From: Pycnococcus provasolii
Taxonomy: Eukaryota > Chlorophyta > Pseudoscourfieldiophyceae > Pseudoscourfieldiales > Pycnococcaceae
Reading direction: 5' to 3'
Length of the DNA stretch: 64,000 nucleotides
Assembly: GCA_938743325.2 (NCBI GenBank)
Contig: OW568896.1
Coordinates: 310,001 to 374,000, forward strand
The notes under the pieces are model-generated. The model made no database searches, was not told the origin of the DNA, and saw only the letters and a program-made list of their open reading frames with translations. Shown here piece by piece: positions 37,169 to 47,162 of this stretch. Every line of letters begins with the position of its first letter. The stretch's first letter is position 1. The translations under genes were made by a program, and so were the position numbers.

Positions 37169-38095
37169 TCAGGGGTTAACCGGCCTCCCTGGGTCCCCCC
37201 TGGTGCCTGGGGTGCACCGGGACTCGACGATAAAGGGGGACTCGTGCTTCGGACTGTCTGGACTACGCGCCCGCCTGTTCCGCCCGCCCGGCCGGTTGGT
37301 TGCTTGGTTGCTTGGCTCGTCACCTGTCACCTGTCCCCTGTCCCCACCTAACCTTAGGGGGGCGGAGCTACACCAATTACTGGGGTACTGGGGTGTCCAG
37401 CCCTCCTCGAGATGCCTCTTTCCTACCTTAGACGGACCTTAGTAGTACTACTAGTCGGCCTTAGTGTGTTGTTGTGTGCCGCGGTAGGTCGAAGGCCAAG
37501 ACTTGGGAGGCAGAAAGCAAAGGCAACGCAACGCAACGCAACGCAACGAGGCTCCCTTGTGCCTTGTGGGCCTGTGGGGGGCCCGGTTACTTCCTAAACC
37601 TACCGACGAGGTGAGGCTCATATCATCGCGAAGCACCTCATCATCGCGAACACTCTCAACGAGGACGAACAATTCCTCAGGGGGCTGCCTGGGCTGCCTG
37701 CAGGGGTGAAGTTCTTCTCCCGGACCTAATCACCTGACCTAATCGCTACCAGTTCGCAAGTTGCTCAGGTTAGAAGGTTGGTTGCTCGTGCGAGTTCACC
37801 AGGCAGCCACTGGTGGACCCATCACCCGACTCCTTCTTATTTCCCTTCATCAAGCCTCTCTTCAAGAACACGGCACGCAAACACGGCACGTGAACGGGAC
37901 ACAATCACCCGACAGCCTCTCGGAGTCGCGAGTCGAGAAGAAGAAGTCCTATGCAGTCCTTCAAAAGGGACGACGCACCTGGCACCGTTCGGACCGCCTT
38001 ATTAGACTATGTACATAGACCAGAACTGAACGTAAGTTACCCGCGTAGGAAAGGGTGGAGAGGCCTATTCATCATTAGGGTATTAAAAACCCAAA

Positions 38096-38123
38096 CTAGG
38101 GTTAGGGTTAGCGCTAGGGTTAC
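38096..38123 (+). repeat. Interstitial telomere-like repeat
   Basis: CTAGGGTTAGGGTTAGCG followed by CTAGGGTTACC: three TAGGGTTA-type units just upstream (about 55 bp) of the MBOAT start codon. Unique sequence and genes lie on both sides, so this is not a chromosome end. It resembles the plant telo-box promoter element or a short telomere-derived insertion at a break. Confidence 0.75.
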
Positions 38124-38177
38124 CAAAGGCCTCTCCCCTTTGGGCTCTTAATAAGAGGCTTTCGAAAACTACGCGCC

Positions 38178-40115
38178 ATGGGCCAGCAGGCTGCCATCGC
38201 GTCGTCGTCGTCCGTGGCGTCGTCCGTGGTTCGTTGGCGTCGTCCGTCTTCCATTTATCTTCTTGTATGCGTTTTAGCTGTCACGGTCAGCTTAGGACAT
38301 ATGCTGTATCACGTATCTTGGTTATCCTCCTCCTCCTCGTACCCGCTCGGTGCACTCCGTGGTGGCATTTCGCGATCCCCCTGGAATTCTTTTTCTCACT
38401 TGGTAAGATTTCTCGACGTTTCCTCTTCTGAGAGCACTGATACACTGATTCTCCGTGACGATTCGGACGACCAGTGGCGCGATTTTAGACGTGCGATTCC
38501 AACGGCGTCTCTCGCCATGGGAGCGTACGTCATGCTGTCACGCACAATGCGGATCGTGTTTCCCGCGCAAGGAATCGGACACGCTTGCACAGCCGCCGTC
38601 TTTGGAGTCGTGTTCGTTGCGTACCTGCACGGATACGCGTGCCTGTTCTTGCTCGCTTTCGCGATTCTCGGATTCTCCATTGTGCAAACGCTCGTTAAAC
38701 TTGTCGGGGATCCCGCCGCCATGAACCCCAAAAAGGTTGACACCACGTCACACGTCGCGCCGTCGAAAACAGCGACACGGCAACAAGCCGCCGCCGTAGC
38801 TGTCGTCTGGGCGTACAGCCTTGCCGTGATGTACATCGCGCGCGACCAGCACGGAATCGCATTCAGCAACATACCGCTCATTCCGCACGACGTCGCCATG
38901 CACATGGACAGACATCGAGGGTCGCTGAGGTGGCACGTCTCGTTCAACTTGGTCGTGCTGAAGTACCTCGCGTACGCGTGCGACGCCATCTGGGCGTCCA
39001 CACCACCGCCGCCAACAGCAGCATCGACAAACGCCGCGCCGCCGCTCGCAGTGCTGTCGGACGATAAAAGGTACAGGCGCCTGACGGAGATGAGGAGGTC
39101 ACGCGGCGACTACGCGTCGCCCGTGCTGTACGTCGCCTTCATCCTGTACCCGCCGCTGTACATCGCAGGGCCGACGTCGTCGTTCAACGCATTCGCCGCG
39201 TACGTCCGACAATCTGCCGCATCTGACGTCCCACCCGCCGCATCGACGAAAAAGCTGCTCGAGCACCTTGCACGCCTGGTCGTCGCATTCATGACCACGG
39301 AACTGTTTACGCACATCTCCTTCGCAAATGCCATCGCGACGCGAGGGGGAGGCATGATCGTCAAGCCTCACCACTCTGGAGACGACTACGAGCTGCGCAA
39401 GGGAACGGGAACGCCGTTCGATTACGCAAGCATCGGCTTCTACACGCTGATGTTCATGTGGCTGAAGTTCCTGACGATCTGGCGCTTCTTCCGCTGGTTT
39501 GCGCTCGCGGACGGCGTCGCTCCGCCCGAGAACATGAAGCGATGCATGTGCGACAACTACGACGTCGAGGGATTCTGGAAAGGGTGGCATTCGAGCTTCA
39601 ACTTGTGGCTCGTTCGCTACGTGTACATTCCGCTCGGCGGCGGTGGGAACCTCCCGTGGTCGATCTGGGCGGTGTTCCTATTCGTCGCCGCGTGGCACGA
39701 CGTGGATCCGCGTCTTCTAGTGTGGGCGTGCATTTTTGGCGTGTACTTGATCCCCGAGCGTGTGCTGAAGTGGGCGTGCCGCGTTGCCCCGCGCAAGCGC
39801 GCCGAGGGCAGCACACACGTATTTTGGCGACGTCTCGCAGCCTTTGTGGACGGGCCGTGGTACCGTCCGACATGCGCGCTCGTCGCGGCGTTGAACATCT
39901 GGGTGCTTTTGGTAGGTAACCTAGTAGGCTACGCGCTCGGCTGGGACGGTCTCGTGCGCATGTTTCGCGAGAGTTTGAGTGGCAGCTCTCGTAATGAGAA
40001 TGGCCTGGTTGAGTTTTTCGTGTGTTCTATCCTGGTGCTAAGTGCCGCCGCGGAGTTGATGTTCGAGAAGCGCGCACACGAGGCGATAAAGGAGGCCCGA
40101 GTGACGATGATGTAA
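38178..40115 (+). CDS. MBOAT-family acyltransferase, GUP1/HHAT type
   Basis: A multi-pass membrane enzyme of about 645 residues with some ten hydrophobic segments. The family signature lies in the C-terminal half: GFWKGWHSSFNLWLVRYVYIPLGG, followed by FVAAWHDVDPRLLVWAC, whose His (about residue 505) is the conserved MBOAT catalytic histidine. An earlier PPLYIAGPTSSFNAF block is also typical of the GUP1/HHAT branch. These enzymes transfer fatty acyl groups to protein N-termini (HHAT) or remodel GPI-anchor lipids (GUP1 in yeast). With no Hedgehog expected in an alga, GPI-lipid remodelling is the better guess. The chain ends in a short cytosolic helix. TGTAA words occur at the stop and within 45 bp after it. 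The start ATG at 38178 precedes a Ser-rich leader and the first membrane helix. Confidence 0.88.
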   Translation: MGQQAAIASSSSVASSVVRWRRPSSIYLLVCVLAVTVSLGHMLYHVSWLSSSSSYPLGALRGGISRSPWNSFSHLVRFLDVSSSESTDTLILRDDSDDQWRDFRRAIPTASLAMGAYVMLSRTMRIVFPAQGIGHACTAAVFGVVFVAYLHGYACLFLLAFAILGFSIVQTLVKLVGDPAAMNPKKVDTTSHVAPSKTATRQQAAAVAVVWAYSLAVMYIARDQHGIAFSNIPLIPHDVAMHMDRHRGSLRWHVSFNLVVLKYLAYACDAIWASTPPPPTAASTNAAPPLAVLSDDKRYRRLTEMRRSRGDYASPVLYVAFILYPPLYIAGPTSSFNAFAAYVRQSAASDVPPAASTKKLLEHLARLVVAFMTTELFTHISFANAIATRGGGMIVKPHHSGDDYELRKGTGTPFDYASIGFYTLMFMWLKFLTIWRFFRWFALADGVAPPENMKRCMCDNYDVEGFWKGWHSSFNLWLVRYVYIPLGGGGNLPWSIWAVFLFVAAWHDVDPRLLVWACIFGVYLIPERVLKWACRVAPRKRAEGSTHVFWRRLAAFVDGPWYRPTCALVAALNIWVLLVGNLVGYALGWDGLVRMFRESLSGSSRNENGLVEFFVCSILVLSAAAELMFEKRAHEAIKEARVTMM

Positions 40116-41051
40116 ATTGTAGAAGTATGTATTGTAAAGTTAGGTTGATTAAGCAGTGTAAATTACATGGCAATTTTGTCAACAATACGAAGTCTCCCAT
40201 CTCGCGTTCGCCAGATTTGCAGAATGCGTCGTACTCCTCTCGCCGATGCTTTTCTGCAAGCGCTAGCAAACCAACTTCGTGTCCAGTCATGCGTCGAGAT
40301 GGCGACGGTGGCAAGCACCTCACGTCGCCACGTCATACGCGTGTCTTATGTTCATTCATCCTCTCCTGCAGAGTTCGCGTCGTACTCCCGACGTATGATT
40401 TCTTCGGCGACGAATCAGTTAAGCCAAATTCGTTGACAACAATTGTTTAACGGGGTTAACTCAGGTTAACGGGTTATCGCAATTACAGTCGCGCCGCATG
40501 AACATCGCGACGAGATACTGCAAGGTGTCGAGCGAATATCGCTCAACGCCCTTGAAGGAGTTGAACAGCATCGACGCGGTGAGCCGCTTCTCGCGCCGCT
40601 TGCATGACATGATGAGTCATGTGCCACTCGACGAGCGGCATCGCCGGGGGGATGCCATCCGAAGGCCGAAGCCCGAAGTCCTTAAAGATTGCACATGTCA
40701 CCGCCCGACCGACTGGCGTTGGCGTGTCGCACAACTGAAGGTTCTGACCGACAAAAACAATGATAAAGACTAAACGGCCCGAGCGGGATCCCAAGCGCCC
40801 CCGAAAGCGCTCTAATGAAAAAAGCGCCCCATACAGTAATAAAACCAACAGGAGAAAGAAAGCACTCACTCAGGCAAGAAGTGGATCCCCCTGCCCGGGG
40901 AAAAAGGGGGGGAATTCTTATTGGGTTTGTTGGAGATAAGATTTCCCCCCATGATGAGATTTCTGGCCACAACTCCCCTTGTTATTTTCCCTGTTCCGCC
41001 GCCGATCGCCGCGTGATTCGACAAATCACTTTTGCTACGTTTGATCAGTGC
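40116..41051. other. Intergenic region, 936 bp
   Basis: Lies between two plus-strand genes. It has TGTAA signals just after the MBOAT stop, and a cluster of GTTAAC palindromes within GGGGTTAACTCAGGTTAACGG (40453-40473). A 91-codon plus-strand frame with an ATG at 40498 and an overlapping minus-strand frame look protein-like in composition, but I recognise neither and call no gene. The last 150 bp should contain the peroxiredoxin promoter; no TATA box is obvious. Confidence 0.45.
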
Positions 41052-41783
41052 ATGATGCTTTCGTCCAAGTCTGCTTCCTTGCGTGTTAGTGGTGCCCGTG
41101 GTGCCCGTGTTAGTGGTGTCTCCCGTCGTGGTGCTGCGGGCCGTTCTTATCGTCGGTCTTCATCTGCTGTGGCAATGTCCGTCACTTCTGAGGCAACGCC
41201 CCCGCTCGTGGGTAACCCCGCGCCGGGGTTCTCCGCCGAAGCTGTGTTCGACCAGGAATTCATCAACGTCACGCTTGACCAATACAAAGGAAACAAGTAT
41301 GTCGTGCTCTTCTTCTATCCACTCGACTTCACGTTCGTCTGCCCGACGGAAATCACCGCATTCTCTGACCGCTACGAAGAGTTCTCGGCGATCGACACCG
41401 AGGTGCTCGGAGTGTCCGTCGACAGCCAGTTCTCACACCTCGCGTGGGTGCAGACGGACCGCAAGGAGGGTGGACTCGGGGACCTCAAGTACCCGCTCGT
41501 CTCCGATCTGAAGAAGGAAATCGCGAGCGCGTACCAGGTGCTCAGTGACGAGGGAGTCGCGCTCCGTGGACTCTTCATCATCGATAAGGAGGGCGTCGTC
41601 CAGCACAGCACCATCAACAACCTCGCCTTCGGACGGTCCGTCGACGAGACGCTGCGAGTGCTCCAGGCGATCCAGTACGTGCAGAACAACCCCGACGAGG
41701 TGTGCCCCGCCGGATGGAAGCCGGGTGACGTCACGATGAAGCCCGACCCGGAGGGAAGCAAGGAGTACTTCGCGAGCATCTAA
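41052..41783 (+). CDS. Chloroplast 2-Cys peroxiredoxin
   Basis: A thiol peroxidase that reduces H2O2 and alkyl hydroperoxides using thioredoxin or NTRC. The frame is open upstream, but the ATG at 41052 gives a sensible protein of 243 residues. It has a Ser/Arg/Gly/Ala leader of about 45 residues typical of a green-algal transit peptide, then the mature domain from [18 protein letters not shown]. The peroxidatic Cys is C97 in FTFVCPTE; the resolving Cys is C218 in DEVCPAGW. The GGLG motif and the C-terminal YF-type helix (KEYFASI), the features that make eukaryotic 2-Cys enzymes sensitive to overoxidation, are both present. It is close to plant BAS1 and cyanobacterial enzymes, consistent with a plastid origin. 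No intron is seen. Confidence 0.95.
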   Translation: MMLSSKSASLRVSGARGARVSGVSRRGAAGRSYRRSSSAVAMSVTSEATPPLVGNPAPGFSAEAVFDQEFINVTLDQYKGNKYVVLFFYPLDFTFVCPTEITAFSDRYEEFSAIDTEVLGVSVDSQFSHLAWVQTDRKEGGLGDLKYPLVSDLKKEIASAYQVLSDEGVALRGLFIIDKEGVVQHSTINNLAFGRSVDETLRVLQAIQYVQNNPDEVCPAGWKPGDVTMKPDPEGSKEYFASI

Positions 41784-42134
41784 ATAAAGTAGCCCATTTT
41801 CGACAAAAAACTATTTTGCACGAAAAGGGAAACCGGGTGTGTTGATGACGATTTCTTGACCTCTTTGCGTCTGGTGTGTGGGATCTGCGTGCGAGTGATG
41901 AGTAGTGTTACCGTGCCAACCTACATTTTAGATAAGAGAAAAAAAAATTTGTTCCGTGTTTACACAACACGCAGGCAGATAAATTTGTTTGCGCCCCCAA
42001 CCAACCAAAACACACAAAAAAAACACCACAACGCACACACACACTCCACTTGTTTCTGTTTGTCGAAAAATTACGCTGTTTTCCCAGCACCCAAGCTTTT
42101 TTTCAATCCAAACACACAACAAAAGAACAGTCGC
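41784..42134. other. Convergent 3' spacer, A- and CA-rich
   Basis: A 351-bp gap between the peroxiredoxin and kinesin stops. It holds A-runs (41938-41948, 42014-42022), ACAC-rich DNA and T-runs. No frame or RNA gene is recognised. Confidence 0.7.
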
Positions 42135-45100
42135 CTACTTAGCACTGCCCATCATGCTCGCACGCGTGAGACGCCCATTGACACGCACAGGTCGACCGAG
42201 AGCTTTGGGAGGTGGCGTCTCATCGGCCACTTCGGCAGTCTCACTTGACGTAACGTGCTTCTTCTGCCATGCTGCAATGCGATCCTTGACAGATGGACTC
42301 TCCGGAGGCTTAGTTGAAGCGGCAGCGGCTCGCTGTGCTCGCGTCTTGATGCGCGGGCTTGCAGCCACCACCGGGGCGGACTTCTTCGCATTCGTCGCAG
42401 CCGGCGCCTTGTTGCTGTTCGAGTCGTCCTCGGCATTCGTGATGGACACGAGCGCACGGCGTGCACTCTCAACCTCAGCCGCGGGACGCTTTGAGGTGTC
42501 ACCAACGCGCACCGCAGGCTGCTTGAAGACGCTCGACGGTGCGGCAGACGATGTCGGTGGACGAGACAGGGGCGTCTTCGCGAATGCTGACATCGGACGC
42601 GGCGTCTTGGTAGCAATCGGCGTCCTTGCCGGTGTCTTAGTAGCAATCGGCGTCTTCCTTGCCGATGACGGCGGTGACGATCCCTTGCGTGAAGTCAGCG
42701 GCGTCTTCGGCATAGCCGAGGATGGTGCCTTGGTGGTGTGACCGAATGCTGGGCTCATTGGCTCATGAGATTCGCTCATGCGACGCGACGTTGCCGCCTT
42801 CAGGCTGCCACGGAGAGCATCGCGAACGCTTCGCAGGTCGTCCGCTTCCTTGCGCGACTCAGCCAACTGCTGCTTGAGCGTTGCCACAAGAGAGTTGTCC
42901 TCACTGGACGACGACGTCTTGGACGCGGCAAGCTCCTTTTCGAATCTTGCCTTCTCATCCGCCGCAGCCCGTGCGCTGTTGCGCAGCATGCTTCGCTTCT
43001 CCTCCTCGTGCGCCGCATCTGCAGCCATGAGCGCCTCCTTGGACTTGGCAAGCTGCACGCGCAGCACCTCCATCTCCTCCTTGGCTGACGATTCTGTCGA
43101 AGCGAGAGCCTCCTTTGCTCCCGACAGCTGCTCGCGCAGCGCCTCCATCTCCTCCTTCGCCGATGACACGGCTGAGGCGAGAGACGTTGCCTCCTCTTGC
43201 TGCTGCTGCGCCTGCGCAAGCTGCTCGCGGAGCGCCTCCATCTCCTCCATTGCCGCCGTTTCGGCATCCTGTGCCTTTGTCAGCTGCACACGCTGCGACG
43301 CAAGCTCGTCCTGGACTCCGGCAAGCTCCGCGCGCACCGACTCTGATTCTGAGCTAGCCTTCTTTTGCGCTTCTTTTGCCGACTTGAGTGCCGCATCTGC
43401 TTCCTCAAGCTCCTTTGCCTTAGCCGTCTCCAGCTGTTTCAGCGCCTTATTGGCCTCCTTCAAATTCTTCGTGGCTTGATTTGTGGCTGTCTGCGCCTCC
43501 GCCAATGCCGCCGAGTGCTCCAGAGCCTCCCTGCGCGCCTCATCCACCTCATCTCGCAAAGCTGCGACTGCCGACTCCTTCTCCTCTAATGCGGATGCCA
43601 TTTGCTGTTCCTTTTCCTTGATGGCCGCCTTGTGCTCGGCCGCCGCCTCCTTGATGGCCGCCTTGTGCTCGGCAGCCGCCTCCTTCATCGCCGCCTTGTG
43701 TTCGGCAGTGGTCTCCTTCATCTCCTCCTTGTGTGCCTTCGTGAGGATCTCACGCTGCTCGTCGAGGGAGGCCCTCGCGGCGTCCTCAGACTCTCTCTTC
43801 TGCTGCTCGTACACATCCTTTTCTGCTGCCGCATCAGCGCGAGCAGCCTCGAGCGCAGCTTGCGCTGTATTCGCCTGCTCCTGCGCCTGTGACGTCTTTT
43901 CCACCTCAGCCATCACAGCAGCCTTGATCTCAGCGTCCTTCTTCTCCTCGATCGCAGCGATCTCAGCATCCTTCGCAGCTTCTGCGGTAGCGACAGCCTC
44001 AGCCTTGTCTGCATCTTTCGCCGCCGTAAGCTCCTCAATAGCACGTTCCAGGTTGACAGATGCTTCGTTCAGCGCAGCCTCCTTGTCAGCAGCTGCATCT
44101 TCGAGCGCCCTACCCATCTCCGCATCCTTCGTCGAGATGGCATCGGCTAACTCCTGATCCTTTTCAGCCGCCGCCTGCTCGAGAGCGGATGCCTTGTCAG
44201 CCTCAGCGTGTTTGAGAGCCTCAGTCTTTTCAATCTCAGCCTGCTCGAGAGCGGACATCATGTCCTTTGCCGCCAGCTCAAGGGAAGCTGCCTTGTCCGC
44301 CTCCGCCTGCTCGAGAGCGGATGCCTTGTCAGCCGCCGCTTCGTCAAGGGCGGATGCCTTGTCAGCCGCCGCCTGCTCGAGAGCGGACACCTTCTCTGTC
44401 TCCGCCTGCTCGAGAGCTGACACCTTGTCCGCCTCCGCCTGCTCGAGAGCGGATGCCTTGTCAGCCGCCGCTTCATCAAGCGCGGATGCCTTGTCAGCCG
44501 CCGCCTGCTCGAGAGCGGACACCTTCTCTGTCTCCGCCTGCTCGAGAGCTGACACCTTGTCCGCCTCCGCCTGCTCGAGAGCGGATGCCTTGTCAGCCGC
44601 CGCTTCGTCAAGCGCGGATGCCTTGTCAGCCGCCGCCTGCTCGAGAGCGGACACCTTCTCTGTCTCCGCCTGCTCGAGAGCTGACACCTTGTCCGCCTCC
44701 GCCTGCTCGAGAGCGGATGCCTTGTCAGCCGCCGCTTCATCAAGCGCGGATGCCTTGTCAGCCGCCGCCTGCTCGAGAGCGGACACCTTCTCTGTCTCCG
44801 CCTGCTCGAGAGCTGACACCTTGTCCGCCTCCGCCTGCTCGAGAGCTGACACCTTTTCGTCCTGGGCGGTCGCAAGTGCTTCCTCTTTTGACGCCTGAAG
44901 CTCGGACATGGCAATGGCGTGCTCATCCGCGTCTCGTGCCTCGCGCTCAGCGGTGACGAGACGAGAAATCGCGAATGTCGTCATCTCAGAGGAAAGACAC
45001 GCTCGAAGGCTGTCACCCTCGGCGCGCAGTTCCTGTGCCTCGAGCGACAGAACGGTGTGAGCCGCATTCAGCGTGTCGTGCTTTTCTGTCACGATAGAAA

Positions 45101-47162
45101 GCTGTTCGAACATATCTTCAGAGATCTTGCTCTGCTCCTCGAATGCGATCTGAAGCTTGGCCTTTGACTCAGTCTCCTTTTCGAGCAGCACAGAAAGCTC
45201 GTTACGCTCATTCTCCGCGATGGTTTGTTTTTCCTTCGCCACCTCGCAAGCGACGTTCACCTCCTCCACCTGCACCTTCATTTCGTACACCTGCGTGTGT
45301 GCTTCCGCAGCGGCCTGCGTTGCGTGAGCAGCCATCGCGTCAGACTTTGCCTTCGCCTCCGCAAGAGCGTCGCGCTCTGTTGTCACGTCGCGAAGCGTTG
45401 ACGCGATGCTCTGACGATCCGAAACGGCATCGGCGAACGCTGTGCGAAGTCCGATCGACTCTTTCTTCAGAGCGTCGTGCTGCTCGGCCAACGTAGCGTA
45501 CTTCCCACCCTTGTCGGTGTTCGCCTTGTTGAGCGTCTCTTCGAGCTCCGCAACGCGGATCTGGTGGCGCACAACGTCGGGATGGCACTCCACCTGCCTT
45601 CGCAGCAGCTCGATTTCTGCCGCCTCGGAGGTGGCTCGGTCGAGAGCGGCGTCAGACTGCGAGGTGTTCCCGTCGGCGGCTGACTGCAGGCTTTTGATGG
45701 TGTTCTCGCGAAGGCGAAGCACCATCTTCTGGCTTTGCACTGTCTTGTCGAGTCGCCCAGCCACCTCTCGCTGTGAGTTGAGCCGCGACTCGCAGTCGGA
45801 TAGCGCGGAAATCGCGTCGCTTTCGGCGCGACTGTGCGCCGCCTGCAGGCTGGCGTATAGGTGCTGAAGTGCCTCGAGCCTAGTTTCGGCATGAGGGATG
45901 ACCTGGATGGGGTGGCTGTCCAGTGCACCTCCCGCCTTGCCATCTCCATTTGCACTGTTTTTGTGCGCGTTTTCGAGCTGAGCACGCAGTCGCTTGATTT
46001 CGTCGTGAAGTTCCGCGGGCGACGATCCAGATGCCACTTCATTGATGGCGGCGGAGTTCTTCACAAGCTTCGCGCGCTGCGCAAACTTCAGCGTGCTGAG
46101 CGTCTCATCCGCGCTGGCTGCGGCGGGTGAGATGTTTGCGATCATGCTGCACTTCGCCTGTCCTCCGAGGCAGTCACGCAGCAGGAACGTCAGCTTGCTG
46201 TCCCGGTACGGCACGTGTCGCTCCTTTCCTTCGGAGCGGTCGACGAGCGCCTTGATGACATTCCCGAGCGCGCTGAGCGACCGATTGATGCTGGACGCTT
46301 CTTTCAGCCTCTGTCCATCTGTTTGCGTTGCACTCTGTCGTTCTGATCCCGCGAGGTCGACGAGACGCAGCGCGGACGACGTTCGCTTCTCGACACCGGT
46401 CGCCTCGTCGACGCGCACGACGTCGGCGTACAGGACGAACACGCTGTGGCTTCTGCTCGACTCTCGGTTCATGGCTGTTGAGCTGACTCGCCTGTTGCAC
46501 AGTCCTCGTCGGTACACTTCGTACGTTTCCGCGGCACTTCCGACGCACTCTTCGACGGCACCTTCTGCGAATACGGACGCCTTGGATCCTTCCCTGACTA
46601 CGAGTGGCAGTGCCCCGTCGTCCGCGAGTAGGTCGTACACCTGCTCGTTGTAGATTTCGAAGAACGTGCACCTGAAGTTGCTCGACTTGATTTGCTTGGC
46701 GTTATTTTCGCTGACTGACCCGAAGACGTATTTGAGCACACGCGGGATGAGTCCAGTATCAGCCGACGAGTGTGCGTCGTCGTACGAGTCCACGTCCGCG
46801 CCTTGCATGGTGTACGTTTTCCCCGCTCCCGTTTGTCCGTAAGCGAGCACGCACGCGTGGTATCCTTCTAGGAAAGAGTCTGTGATGGGTCGTCCGATGG
46901 ATTCAAAGATGGACGCTTGGTCAACATGTTCGTCTCGCACGGAGTCGAAGTTGAATGCGGTTCGCGCCGCCTGCGACTGCTGCTGGTGCTGAGACGATGA
47001 GATGGATATGCTTGTTTCTGTCGTCGTGATACTTTTCTTGTACTGCGTGATTAGCGACGAAACTTCGCGCTCAGAAGGTGGGCGGACACGTATGTGAACG
47101 CGTATGTTATCCCCCTGCTGCTGCTGCTGCTGCTGCTGCGAAGAAGAAGAGGACTCCGCCAT
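42135..47162 (-). CDS. Kinesin-12-like motor with long coiled-coil tail
   Basis: A plus-end-directed microtubule motor, 1,675 residues. A Gln-tract leader precedes the N-terminal motor domain (about 18-385): P-loop AYGQTGAGKTYTMQG, switch I NRESSRSHS, switch II LVDLAGSE, then HVPYRDSKLTFLLRD. The motor ends in FAQRAKLVKNSAAINE; this KNxAxIN neck motif points to the kinesin-12 family (KIF15, plant PAKRP/POK). The rest is coiled coil up to about residue 1480, including a fourfold 44-residue repeat, followed by a basic Ser/Thr/Pro-rich tail that could bind microtubules. Kinesin-12 members work in the spindle or phragmoplast. The gene is divergent from the UBE2S-like gene. Start ATG at 47162. Confidence 0.92.
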   Translation of the reverse strand: MAESSSSSQQQQQQQQGDNIRVHIRVRPPSEREVSSLITQYKKSITTTETSISISSSQHQQQSQAARTAFNFDSVRDEHVDQASIFESIGRPITDSFLEGYHACVLAYGQTGAGKTYTMQGADVDSYDDAHSSADTGLIPRVLKYVFGSVSENNAKQIKSSNFRCTFFEIYNEQVYDLLADDGALPLVVREGSKASVFAEGAVEECVGSAAETYEVYRRGLCNRRVSSTAMNRESSRSHSVFVLYADVVRVDEATGVEKRTSSALRLVDLAGSERQSATQTDGQRLKEASSINRSLSALGNVIKALVDRSEGKERHVPYRDSKLTFLLRDCLGGQAKCSMIANISPAAASADETLSTLKFAQRAKLVKNSAAINEVASGSSPAELHDEIKRLRAQLENAHKNSANGDGKAGGALDSHPIQVIPHAETRLEALQHLYASLQAAHSRAESDAISALSDCESRLNSQREVAGRLDKTVQSQKMVLRLRENTIKSLQSAADGNTSQSDAALDRATSEAAEIELLRRQVECHPDVVRHQIRVAELEETLNKANTDKGGKYATLAEQHDALKKESIGLRTAFADAVSDRQSIASTLRDVTTERDALAEAKAKSDAMAAHATQAAAEAHTQVYEMKVQVEEVNVACEVAKEKQTIAENERNELSVLLEKETESKAKLQIAFEEQSKISEDMFEQLSIVTEKHDTLNAAHTVLSLEAQELRAEGDSLRACLSSEMTTFAISRLVTAEREARDADEHAIAMSELQASKEEALATAQDEKVSALEQAEADKVSALEQAETEKVSALEQAAADKASALDEAAADKASALEQAEADKVSALEQAETEKVSALEQAAADKASALDEAAADKASALEQAEADKVSALEQAETEKVSALEQAAADKASALDEAAADKASALEQAEADKVSALEQAETEKVSALEQAAADKASALDEAAADKASALEQAEADKAASLELAAKDMMSALEQAEIEKTEALKHAEADKASALEQAAAEKDQELADAISTKDAEMGRALEDAAADKEAALNEASVNLERAIEELTAAKDADKAEAVATAEAAKDAEIAAIEEKKDAEIKAAVMAEVEKTSQAQEQANTAQAALEAARADAAAEKDVYEQQKRESEDAARASLDEQREILTKAHKEEMKETTAEHKAAMKEAAAEHKAAIKEAAAEHKAAIKEKEQQMASALEEKESAVAALRDEVDEARREALEHSAALAEAQTATNQATKNLKEANKALKQLETAKAKELEEADAALKSAKEAQKKASSESESVRAELAGVQDELASQRVQLTKAQDAETAAMEEMEALREQLAQAQQQQEEATSLASAVSSAKEEMEALREQLSGAKEALASTESSAKEEMEVLRVQLAKSKEALMAADAAHEEEKRSMLRNSARAAADEKARFEKELAASKTSSSSEDNSLVATLKQQLAESRKEADDLRSVRDALRGSLKAATSRRMSESHEPMSPAFGHTTKAPSSAMPKTPLTSRKGSSPPSSARKTPIATKTPARTPIATKTPRPMSAFAKTPLSRPPTSSAAPSSVFKQPAVRVGDTSKRPAAEVESARRALVSITNAEDDSNSNKAPAATNAKKSAPVVAASPRIKTRAQRAAAASTKPPESPSVKDRIAAWQKKHVTSSETAEVADETPPPKALGRPVRVNGRLTRASMMGSAK
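44323..44850 (-). repeat. Four nearly identical 132-bp tandem repeats inside the kinesin coiled coil
   Basis: Units begin at 44323, 44455, 44587 and 44719. They differ at only a few bases (for example cgtcaag against catcaag). Each encodes 44 residues made of four 11-residue modules of the form AxADKxSALEQ. The near-identity at DNA level shows recent unequal exchange or slippage. The length is a multiple of 11 residues, so the coil register (hendecad) is kept. Confidence 0.95.

Larger units (their letters stand above)
36986..38177. other. Gene-poor region, 1.19 kb, divergent promoters
   Basis: Lies between the starts of the EF-hand (minus) and MBOAT (plus) genes. From left: a block with two TTTCTTAAG words and a duplicated CCTTAAGGTTC; a GGCCGGCCGC site at 37079-37088; a 24-C run; repeated short tandems (CCTGTCC near 37330, AACGC five times near 37525); and a telomere-like island at 38096. 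Open frames here have no support and are ignored. Confidence 0.55.

Noticed and set aside
38096-38123. Chromosome end
   Set aside because: Only three telomere-like units, with genes and unique sequence continuing on both sides.
40498-40773. 91-codon plus-strand gene
   Set aside because: It has an ATG but no recognisable domain, and the overlapping minus-strand frame looks equally protein-like; evidence is too weak for a gene call.
44258-44956. Repeat array resembling a CRISPR-like or satellite locus
   Set aside because: Units are contiguous, in frame and encode the kinesin coiled coil; there are no unique spacers.
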